This document shows positions 11,101-23,100 of a DNA stretch of 64,000 bases, one piece after another; the first letter of the stretch is position 1, and every line of letters starts with the position of its first letter. Origin of the DNA: Mimachlamys varia. Its lineage: Eukaryota > Mollusca > Bivalvia > Pectinida > Pectinidae. The notes below the pieces were generated by a model. The model was not told the DNA's origin. It ran no database searches and saw nothing but the letters and a program-made list of their open reading frames with translations. The translations under genes were made by a program, and so were the position numbers. The stretch lies in contig OX392541.1 of NCBI GenBank assembly GCA_947623455.1, forward strand, positions 5,842,701-5,906,700, written 5' to 3'.

Positions 11101-14100
11101 CTGGTTCTCACCTTAAGTAAGTAATCACCTCACTGGTTCTCGCCTCAAGTAAGTAATCACCTCACTGGTTCTCACCTCAAGTTAATAATCACCTCACTGG
11201 TTCTCACATCAAGTAAGAAATCACCTCACTGGTTCTCACCTCAAGTTAGTAATCACCTCACTGGTTCTCACATCAAGTATTAGTAATCACCTCACTGGTT
11301 CTCACATCAAGTATTAGTAATCACCTCACTGGTTCTCACATCAAGTATAAGTAATCACCTCACTGGTTCTCACATCAAGTATTAGTAATCACCTGAATGG
11401 TTCTCCCATCAAGTTAATAATCACCTGAATGGTTCCCACCTCAAGTTAATGTAGGTCATCTATCTATTGTTTCACAGTTTACTGTTTTTCGGTAATTTGC
11501 TTGAACCTAACTGTTGATTTACAGTCATTTATTAGCTCACCTGGCCTGTCGTCCGTCCGTCCTGCGTCCGTCAACTTTTTCCTTTAAACGACTTCTTCTA
11601 AAATACTGAAAGGCCTAGTGACATGAAATTTGGCTGGTATCTTTCTTGGAAGGAGCTGAACAAAGTTTGCGAAGAAAAATCACTTTGACATAATTTCAAG
11701 GTCATAGGGGTCAAAAATGTCGAAACCTTCAAACGACTTCTTCTAAAATACCGTCAGGCATAGAGACCTCATATTTGACCAGTAGCTTCCTTGGATGAAG
11801 CCCGACAAAGTTTGCGAAAAGAAATGACCTGACCCATATATTAAAGGTCACAGTGAGGTTAAATCTATTTTAACCTTTAAACGACTTCTTTTAATAAACC
11901 AAAATCCCTAGAAGTATGATATTTGGTTGAAATGTTCCTTGGATGAATCCCAACAAAGTTTGCGAAAAGAAATGACCTTGACCTATATTCAAGGTCACAA
12001 GGGTCAATTCTGTTAACACCTTTAAACGACTTCTTCTGAAATTCCAAAAGCCCTAGAAACATGGTATATGGCTGAAAAGTGCCTTGGATGAAGTCCGACA
12101 AAGTTTACGAAAAGAAATGACCTTTACTTATATTCAAGGTCACGGGGGTCAAATCTGTTAAAACCTTTAAACAACTTCTCCTGAGGTACCAAAAGCCCTA
12201 GAAGCATGATATTTGGCTTAAAGGTTTCTTGGATGAAGCCCGACAAAGTTTGCGAAAAGAAATGCCCTGGACCTATATTCAAGGTCACATGGGTCAAAAA
12301 TGTCGAAACCTTTAAACAACTTCTTCTGAAGTACCAAAACCCCTAGAAGTATGATATTTGGCTGAAAGGTTTCTTGGATGAAGCCTGACAAAGTTTGCGA
12401 AAAGAAATGACCTTGACCTATATTCAAGGTCACAAGGGTCAATTCTGTTAACACCTTTAAACGACTTCTTCTGAAATTCCAAAAGCCCTAGAAACATGGT
12501 ATATGGCTGAAAAGTGCCTTGGATGAAGTCCGACAAAGTTTACGAAAAGAAATGACCTTTACTTATATTCAAGGTCACGGGGGTCAAATCTGTTAAAACC
12601 TTTAAACAACTTCTCCTGAGGTACCAAAAGCCCTAGAAGCATGATATTTGGCTTAAAGGTTTCTTGGATGAAGCCCGACAAAGTTTGCGAAAAGAAATGA
12701 CCTGGACCTATATTCAAGGTCACATGGGTCAAAAATGTCGAAACCTTTAAACAACTTCTTCTGAAGTACCAAAACCCCTAGAAGTATGATATTTGGCTGA
12801 AAGGTTTCTTGGATGAAGCCTGACAAAGTCTGGGAAAAGAAATGACCTTGATCCTTATTCCAGGTCACAGGGGTCAAATCTGTTAAAACATTCAAACGAC
12901 TTTTTCTGAAGTACCAAAAGCCCTAAAAGCATGATATTTAGCTGAAAGGTTTCTTGTATGAAGCTTGACAAACTTCGGGAAGGAAAATGAGCTTCACCCA
13001 TATTCAAGGTCACAGTGGTCAAATCGGTTAACAGATTTGAGCGACTTCTTCTGATAAACCCAAATGCATTGAGACATGATATTTGGCTGATAGTGTCCTG
13101 GGATGAAGCCAAACAGAATTTGAAAATGAAAATGATGTTGTCTTATAAGGTCACAGGGGTAAAATCTTAACATGTTCTTCTAAATGTCTTACAGTAAAAG
13201 ATTTTAGGGTTACACTATAATATAAGTCAGAGATTTATACCAGGTGAGCGATGCAGGCCCATTGGGCCTCTTGTTAGGTCAAGTTATCGCCTTTTGTCCG
13301 TTTTCGTCCGTCGTCCGTCGTGCATCGTGCGTGCGTAAACAATTTACATTTTCAACTTCTCAAAAACCCCAGAACAAATTTGAATGAAATTTGACAGGAA
13401 CCTTTCCTGGCTTAAGATGCACCACAACTGTGAATTATATGGTCCTAACCTCCTAGGGGCCGGGCCAAAAGGAATCAGAATAGTTAAAATTTCAAACATC
13501 TTCTCCAGACCCGGATTTGCTGGAATCAAATACGGAAACCAAATAAGGTGTTAAGGTGCTATATCAAAATTGTGATTTTCCTGCCCCGGACTTCACCTCC
13601 TCCTGAGGGGGTGAAGTTTACTATAGTTTATATTTAAGGATTGAATGTCTATTTATATTTACGTTAACTATTTTAAACCCGCCATTCGCATGTACTTTAA
13701 GCTGTCACATGGTGTTTCACTTTTGTTACATTGTTGCACACTTATCGTTATGTATGTACATTCGCGGAACAGTCGATAGCTAGCTTCATTCATCACTAGA
13801 CAACAGAAAAAATGTAGTCCAGAGACAAGATTTTTATTTGTTTATATTTTATATGTATTGGTTACATCATAGGAACCGAGCAATATGTCAGTTATTGTAC
13901 GAGAGGGGCCGAGCAATATGTCAGTTATTGTACGAGAGGGGCCGAGCAATATGTCAGTTATTGTACGAGAGGGGCCGAACAATATGTCAGTTATTGTACG
14001 AGAGGGGCGGTGCTACTTCTCGAGCGCGGAGCGCGAGAGAAGTTAGCTCCGCCCCTCGAGTACACGTAACAATTTCTTGTGAAAATTTTGTCATTATAAA

Positions 14101-17100
14101 AAAACATTACAACATGTCGGACTTACAGTAGTCTCAGACCAGTTTTGGCACATGATGACAGACGATGTGGACGATCAATCGTGATCCGAACCTAAAGTTA
14201 ACGGAATGTTTGACTTTTTTTAACTATACTGGCGATCAAAGAGAAGCAAGAAATACTTATTATAACATCTACCCGGAATCCGTTCGAAGTAAGCCTGATA
14301 TTTCCGAAAAATGTGTTTAAACTGCAATGCATGAACCTTTAAATTTCAAAACGGTTCATGCGGAAAGTTTACGTTACAAATCAACTTACAATACGAAAAA
14401 TGAACATGCCAGTAACACAGGGGCCTGAGAATTCGTCACAGATTTTTGGAGTTTAGGTCGATTTTGTCCCCATTTGTCATTAAGGCTATTTGAGGGGGCA
14501 TATTTAAAATTGATCTACCACCCCATGCCCCCCCCCCCCCCAAAAAAAATCTTGAACATCTTAGTTAAGTTCCAAAACTTGCAGAACGTTTGGTTAGTCT
14601 GTGTGTACTTTTAGTTATTTCCCACGGTGTCCATTGGCCATGTTTCACTTTCATTAACTGACAAATGAGAAGTCCGAATTCTATTGTACTCGGTCAAGGG
14701 GAGGAGCCTCACTAATACCATGTGGTATTAGTATTAGTAAAACTGTGAAAAATTAGTTGGTTATACCATAGCTAGATCACAGGAAAAGTTACACGTCTAT
14801 GCGACAACTACTTTAATCATACCCCTCAACTTTTTATTTTCATTACAACTTGACTGAAATACTTTTCCAGTATAAAATAGATTACAAGAGTGGTTGTTCG
14901 TAGCCGTTGGCATCGCGCAGCAGTGAACATAATGAAGTCGTGATTTAGTCACATTTGAAGAGAGTTGAATAAAATTGGCGGAAGTTGGATTTCGGGTAGG
15001 CCTAAGCATATTGAAAACGTCTCATTAACAGTGGAATTAGACAGAGCTTAGGGGACATAAACCGAAAACTGCAAGCTTTCAAGGTAGGCACATGGTATGG
15101 TTATATGTATTGACAAGGTGCCCGAGAACATTCGTTACATCTAGGTTTGGACCTAAACTGAGTTTTTTAGAGTATGTTTACACTTTCGGAGGTTTAGATC
15201 AATTTCCGATAAACATATCACCCTAATCTAAACTCCGTAGAAGTATAAAAATATTATAGACACTAGTTTAGGTCCAAAAACTTCGCTGTTAAGTGTAACA
15301 AATTCTCGGGCCCCTATAGCTATGAGCAAGGTAGGTTAGGTCCTGCAGTTGTTTATCTAGCTTATTAGTTTCGTGAACAGGTTTCATCTGTCGAATAATA
15401 GAATCTAACGTGTGTAACTTCGTAAAAGAGAACGGATTTCTGTGACCAATCTCAATCGTGATATTTTAGAATCGGACATGAAATAAAATCACGATATTCA
15501 ACTGACGGACAGATGATCTGCATAAGGCCTAGCATTTCGCACGATCATCGAGGGAACCTAACACTGAATCACTGAAGTGTCCATCGTTGGAAGCCAGTTC
15601 AGTTTTATAGAGATGGCTCATGGTGGTAACACACTAACTTGTTATTTTTCATTTCCGGTTGCGCCCGATAGATTAGTTTACTTCTTATACTGATATGTAT
15701 TAACACTTATAAATGGTAAAAAAACATTAGTCAATGGTTCAGCCACGGGTTAAAAAACGTAAGGGTAAAAAGCAATGTTAGTGTCTAATTGACTAATTAT
15801 TGTTGGGTAAAAAAATCCATGTTTTTGCCAACTGGGTTACACTGCTTATGGTTTGTCTGTTACCAAACCGAAGCTGTGGATTTTCTGGGATGGTTTCTCC
15901 AGAATTTGTTCTATCGTTCTTTGAAACAGTTTAGGGTTAATTGGTGCTGATACCACCTCCTCAGATATATAGTTCCGCGGGTCTGTCACACGATTGCCAA
16001 AGAAGTTCCCTGTTGATTGTTTCCTGTATGGTTTTTTGAACAGTTTTTTGGAGTGTCCCCTTGTTGTTCTAAGTGATGCTGTAGGTTTCCATTGTCTTGA
16101 CCAGTGCATCGAAATTATTAATGATTTTGTACATCTGGATCATATTAGCCTTCTCCCTTCTGTACTCGAGTGTTGGCAGTCCCAGTGTTCATAGACGCTC
16201 AGAGTAGGTCTTATCATACAATGTCGGAACTTTCTTTGTTGCCTCCTTTGGACACGTTCTATGGTTATCTTGTCCTTAATGTAGAGGGGGAACCAAACAG
16301 CAGATGCATATTCCAAGTGTGGGCGAATAAGGGCTTTTTACAAAAAGACAAGCAGTTGTGAGTTCATGTAGGTGAAACTTTGAAATACTATTCCTGTAAG
16401 GGCCTGTTTCCAAAATGGCCCCTTCTCTGATTCAAATTTCCTGTTGGTGGTGCATTGCCCTTGCCGTTGTGGTAACAAATTTATAAAGTATAAATATTTA
16501 GGTCACTTGGTTTGTTTTTTATGGCTCCTCAAAGTTGTACCTTTCAGAAGCTGTCTAAGTGTTGATAAAATGTGCATGTTATGTAAAATATTAATGAAAA
16601 TCTAATCAAATGATAGTCACCGTAAAGAATACATTCATGGCATGATTGTGACAAAAAATCGTGTTTCCATCGCGCCATTTGGCTGTTTTATGGAAGAAAC
16701 AATCTCAAAAATGCCATTTTCGATGATAACATTTTAGACACAAAAACTGTGTTTTTTAGAGAATACACTCTTTTATGGGAGTTGGATGCAAACCAATTTT
16801 TATCCTATCAAACAGTACGTAATATGCTATTGATGAGAGGAAAAATCATCAAAATGTAAGTGGTGGAACATTTTCAAATCTTGGGTTGAATTAGCCTATG
16901 GTTGAATTGCCGATTTTCGACTTTCTTTAGATAATAAACAAAAACACGAGAGTATTTGCTCGGTATGTTGAGAATATGAACACAGATATGAAAAAAAGTG
17001 AGAGAAACATTTTTTCATGAAAAAAATCCAAGATGGCTACTTCACAAGTCCCCGTTGTTGAAGACATTGGCTGACAAATAGGCAGAACAACAAACAAAAC

Positions 17101-20100
17101 GTGTTCCTTATGATTTTGGTTGGTTTTTGCATTTACGGGAGTGTTCATAGCTACGGGCGATTGTATAATACCTATATTTATAAGTTTGGTTAGTCACATG
17201 GTAACGGGGATCTTTCATATCGAGCCCCAAACATACTTTCGACATATGCACTATGTTGCCGCATGGAAAACTATTTCAAGTTTTGTCGGAATTTCTTTAT
17301 CTGTGGTTGTAATGGTCGAGGGTTTTCCAGCGCCCTGTAATACCCAAGGTAGTACAAGATACTGGAGATGTGCGCACACATTCCCATCGTTCTCTCTCCA
17401 ACTGGGCACTGGCAGTAGTAGTCTTTTATTGGGGCCTCATCATCGGGTGAAACGGTGAACCGTATCCAAACGTTATATTTCGTTTGGCTTTTGTATCGAG
17501 AATGTATTTGACATCGGAGAAGGTCTTGGGGAGTGCTGGTAAAGCCACACCTCATAGTCTCCATAATCACTTAAATGTTCGGCGATGTAACCAGGAGCCA
17601 GAGATATCGGATACGTTCCACACGTAATGGTTCTCAAGTAATCGAGATCGAGACGGGGAAACAGTACGGAAGATGCATCCATCTTGACAAACTCGGACCT
17701 TGCCCGTCTAGATAGATCCGGATCTGTCTTGACTCTCTGAGCTAAACCATTCGGTGTTGTAAAACGGTCCTTCATACGTTCAGTAATTAGCCTATCTTTG
17801 GCATCTCTCTCTGGAGATCTCTGGTAGATCGGTCCTCTAATACCATTCAGACAGGCTGTGATGGTTCGAAGCAAAGCCTCGATGACATTGATAAAGCTGT
17901 TAGACACCAATTGCGTTCGGAAGAACGTCCAGTGTTTCATACGACCATGATAGGATTCCACAATCCACCTCGATTTGGTGATAGTTCTGTCAAGATTTGC
18001 TTGGACGTCAGAATGTTGACTTTGACCGGGTTTCAGGTATGACGGCATGCTAGCATTGAGGCCAGAGGCTTTGAGAACTGGTAGGACATCTCTAAAACCT
18101 CGGTCAACGACAACATTGTCATCTGGTTGTAGCCAAGTAACTAGCTTGTCCATGACTTTTTTTGTAATTGCAGCTACAGTAGGACATTCTCTGGAGCTTG
18201 TGGTTGGAGCTTTTCTGGATATAAATATAGGTGCCATCTAATATGGCAGTGGCTTTATCTCCAAAAATGCTTCTGAAAAGACAGTATTGTGCCCGAGCAA
18301 CTGTTCTCTTGTCAAGTGATCCGGACCTAGAAATTGTGGGACTATCGATGTGTCTAATGTCTGTACTATGGAGTGGAAAGTTTTGGACACACTTGACTTG
18401 GAAATTGCAAAAAGAGAAGAACACTGACTCCAGGAAATGGCGGTTTTCAGTTTTACCCAGACCAGTAGTAGAGCATCGTGTGTAGTCTTGGTATATATAC
18501 CAGATGAAAGATATGGGGAACAGTGAGAGTGGATTTCGAGGAACTGATCTTTGGACCAACCTGTCCAAGCCATGCATGCCGAGTCATCAAGAGAAGAAAA
18601 GCCTATTGCAAACGCAGACTGGTTCTGTGAAAGGACGTGCGACACTTCTAGGAGGTCATTAATGATTTTGATGGTAACTGAGATTCCAAGGAACCTCTAC
18701 CATCAAGGACAACCTCTGTAGACGGATCTAAGTCGTTACCAATAAGGTGAATGGAGCAGACGCGGGATGAGGTTGGACACCGCAGATTGTGTGAGTAGAT
18801 CAGGTGATGTCTTGCACGTTTTGGTAAGACGGATGATTTTGTTCCATTTATTGCAAAGGTAACAAGACAGAGACAGCATTTTTTGTGTGAAGATGATCCA
18901 TTCAAAAGATCATGAAGGGTCAGCAACAGCAGGATATGGGACGGGGAGTCGTCTTCTTCCTCTATTTCCTGGTTCTGCGTGGGTTCAGGTTCAGGCTGAT
19001 TTTTGTTCCGAAGATACTTCATGGCAAATGAGTGCTTGTTCCTTTGCTGACATCAATCCTTGTTGCACCAGCGTATCTAGGAGCCATTTATATTGTGGAC
19101 TATTTACATTGCGTGCACTTTAGTTCTTATTGCCACTACGTTTCTTGAAGTATAGTTGACAGCCTTCTCCAACACATTTACCCTCCATCTTGAAACAATA
19201 ACGATTGGTTTATGAAGCATCGATAAAGTAACAAAATAGCAAGCCACCGATGATTGCTGTAAACAGCTAATACTTAGTAGTTTGGTACAATTATGCGAAA
19301 ATATGTGATAAATAACGAACAACTAATTACACAAAATAACAAGACAATATAATAAATCACATTCAATACCTTACTTAGAACAAAATAAAGTATTTTATAT
19401 GGATAATCTATCTATTCGATGTGGCGTGTTCGGCAGGCACAAAGAAAATGAGACAAGTCAGGGTCCCAACCCTGACAGAGCCACAACGCTTTGGAGATGT
19501 GACAATAAAACAAGGAAAGTGAGACAAGAATAGCTAGCGTCGAGTCAATGATTCCGTAAACGTATAGACAAAGACAAGAAGATACCAAAAAATGTACAAG
19601 GCCACACGATCAGAAAATTCAGAAGAGGACAACTTGACATAGAACAGTATTCATGTATCAGGGTGTCCTCATTGTAAATCTTTATATCGATACTGTTTAT
19701 TTAGTCGTTAGATATCATAAAACTGTCATGAAAATATCCGCTCTGATATTCAATATAAAATTTTGTATATAATACGCTATATAATAGGGTTTCAGACAAG
19801 GTTGTTACTCATTTCCCCTTTTCTTTCAATTTACAACCACATTCAGGCGGCGATATGAGAACGTTCCACCACATGGAATTAGCTGATTTTTGGTACACAT
19901 ATGAAACAAGTAAAGCTCTATCCGATTTTCTGATGGAAATTTGCATCCAAAACTAGAAAATGGGAGAAAATTGCAATTTTATGACATTTTTCTTAATAAT
20001 TGTGTCTCTGCAAGTGCATTTTCATCCGAGAAAATTTTTTTTAATGTTTTATGAATAAACACGATGTTTTGCAAATATTTATCAAAAAAAATTTATACTA

Positions 20101-23100
20101 TGTTGCAAATTACAATTTCGAGATAACCTTCTTTTATTTACGACCTTGCGTCTTTAATGCTCAAAATGGCAACTTTATAAAAATACATTTTCACTGAAAT
20201 TATGAAATCTGGGTGTCGGAAAGGTGTAAAATTATTCTTCGGAAAAGAAAAAAACTGCAGCTGAGCTAGATAAGAAGTTATACGGGGGCAGGCTCCTATG
20301 GAGAATTAACATTACTGGAAACAGGCCCTTTGGTTGCCTTTGTTTGCTGTTTTTGTCTCGCCTCGACGATAGTCGAGAAAGCGAAATTTAGGTGTCACTT
20401 TTCCGGCGGCGGCGACGGCGGCGTCAACATTTGCGTTAAAGTCCACTTTTCACAGTGTTATAATTATCCAATTGAATTGAAAGTTGGTCACATTGTTCAA
20501 ACCATCATACTTAATACCTTACCTCAATTTAAATGAAATCGTGTCACAGGTTTTGGTGTTTTGGGGCAAAAATATGGGAATTTTGAGAATTCGCGTTTAA
20601 GTCCACTTTTTATATTGTTACAGATATCCGATTCAATTGAAACTTTATGTAGTTACTAATATTATCATATTGAAGACCTTACTGAAAATTGGAGGAAATT
20701 TTGTGGTAAAAACATGGGAATTTTGAGAATTTAGGTTAGCATCCACTATTTATAGTGTTATTGATATGTAATCAAATTCAAATCCCGGTGCCAAAAGGCA
20801 GAACGGTCACAGGCAAGTTCTATAAAAACGTTGTTCTGAGAAAGTTGAAGAACTACTACAAAAGTCGCCGCCCCAAAACAGGACTTAAGTATGTTCGACT
20901 TTTGCATGATAATGCACCCGCTCACGAGGCACGTATTGTGACTGACTTTTTGGAGTCAGAGAAGGTTACCGTCCTTCCGCACCCTCCGTATTCGCCAGAC
21001 TTGGCCCCCTGCGACTATTTTCTCTTTCCAAAACTTAGATGTCATTTATCTGGAAGGAGATACAATTCGAGAAATGCCTTGGATCTGCTGTTTATCAGTG
21101 TCTGATGGGTGTACCCATTGAAGAGTATGAAAAATGCTTCCAAAAATGGATTGACCGGCTAAAAAGGTGTGTTCTGGCTGGCGGAGAGTATTTTGAAGGG
21201 CAGAGCAAATTAAAATGAACAAAAGAACTTCCGCTATATAAGCACCGATGCAAGTGACATTATTTTTGGAACACCCCTCGTATTAATGTTGTTTTGCAGC
21301 TTTTCACATTCCTTAACGGTTGAGCTTTTTTTGTACAGGTTAGTATTGATGGTAAGTCGTTAATTATAAATCAGGATTATGAGGAATTCAGGATCAATAT
21401 ATTACACGCGCTTTTGGAAATGTCAGTATTTTGTCAGATCAAAGCTATCTAGCTGCGATATGATACTAGCATAACTCATTAGCATGTAAACAGCTGTTGT
21501 ACGTCTCTAGTACACCCGTATTGTAGGCCTTCACAACGTTAACGATTCACTGTTGTACAGAAATGTATAACTTGGCCAGGAACGAAAAAGCGCGTGCCCA
21601 ACTTGCTTCATCGGGAAATGTAGGATTTATTAGTTTCATTGAGGTGGAGCCAAAGTGAAAATGTAAATATAGGAAAATGACTCTTGGATATATTTTGTTC
21701 TTTTTCATTTGGAAATAATTGAAACTTTGTTGGACTTATAACCTGGAGATGACGGTTTGACATTGAAAGAATTTTGACTCTGGTCCACCCCCAGGGCAAC
21801 GGGGAGGGGCTCAAAAGGGTAAAATTGGCTAAAAGTTCAACAAATTCTTCTTCTTTAAAGACCCAGATATGCAGTTATTGGTAGTGGTACATCAAAACTC
21901 AGGTGGCCGTTTTGTTTAGCCTAACTGTTGATTTGCGGGTTTTTTTAAACCTAACTGTTGTTTTACGGTAATTTGCTTTCTCCTAAATATGTTTAATGGT
22001 AATTTTTGTGTCGCCTTCCACGGATGTCGGAAGACGACACATAGATGTTGCTATTCCGACGGCGGCGGCGTCAACGATGTTACAGTTTTGTGTTTAGCTC
22101 TGTTTTTTGACAAAACCAGTGCAACAAAACCTCAATCAATGATATAGCATGTATAGTAGAGCCTTCTGCACTAAAACATTTCATTGAATACTGCATTTTT
22201 GGGGTGATAGTCAGTGTGTGTACAAGTACACAGACACAGTAGCTGGACATAGACAGTGATACTGTGTATACAAGTACACAGACATAGTCGCAGGACATAG
22301 ACAGTGATAGTCAGTGTGTATACAAGTTCACAGACACAGTAGCTGTACATAGACAGTGATAGTTAGTGTGTATACAAGTTCACAGACACAGTAGCTGTAC
22401 ATAGACAGTGATAGTCAGTGTGTATACAAGTACACAGTTTTGTTTTGACAAAACCAGTGCAACAAAACCTCAATCAATGATATAGCATGGATAGTAGAGC
22501 CTTCTACACTAAAACATTTCATTGAATACTGCATTTTTGGGGTAAAAATATCAAATTTCTGGACTTTGAAAAAAAAATCAACGTTTAAGTTTTGCGTCTA
22601 GCTCTTGCATATTAGTTGTTTCGGACAAAGTATAAATACTAGAGCAACCACATTCAGGTTACAGGATAATCGTGGGATTCTTTTGTGCCAATTTGTAACA
22701 ACCTTTTTTAAATGTAATAAAAAAAGTTTATTGTAGGATGTGTAAATTGCATAAGATAGTGACAAAGCGGGGCAGGCAACACATTTAATTACGCGTAATT
22801 CTTGTTTTAGCCTAATTGTTGTTTAACGGTTCTTTGTTTGAGCCTAACTGTTGTTTTACGATCATTTGTTTGAGCTTAACTATTGTTTTACAGCAAGTCT
22901 TTTTAGCCTAACTGTTGTTTAACAGTACTGTTGTTTGTTTAAGCCTAATTGTTCTTTAAAAGTATTTTGCCTTACTGATGTTTTAAGGTAATTTGTTACA
23001 GCCTAACCTTTTTTTTACGGTTCTTTGTTTGAGCATAAATGTTATTTTACGGTTCTTTGTTTTAGCCTAACTGTTGTTTTACGGTTCTTGGTTTTAGCCT

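Noticed and set aside
11877..13112. Minus-strand protein gene(s) with repeated 74-85-residue products
   Set aside because: Frames recur at exactly 435 bp and follow the internal tandem units of a non-autonomous element; no protein family is recognised.
17120..18485. Plus-strand frames at 17120, 18047 and 18231
   Set aside because: They are shadows of the minus-strand transposase relic, which has recognised catalytic and zinc-finger motifs.
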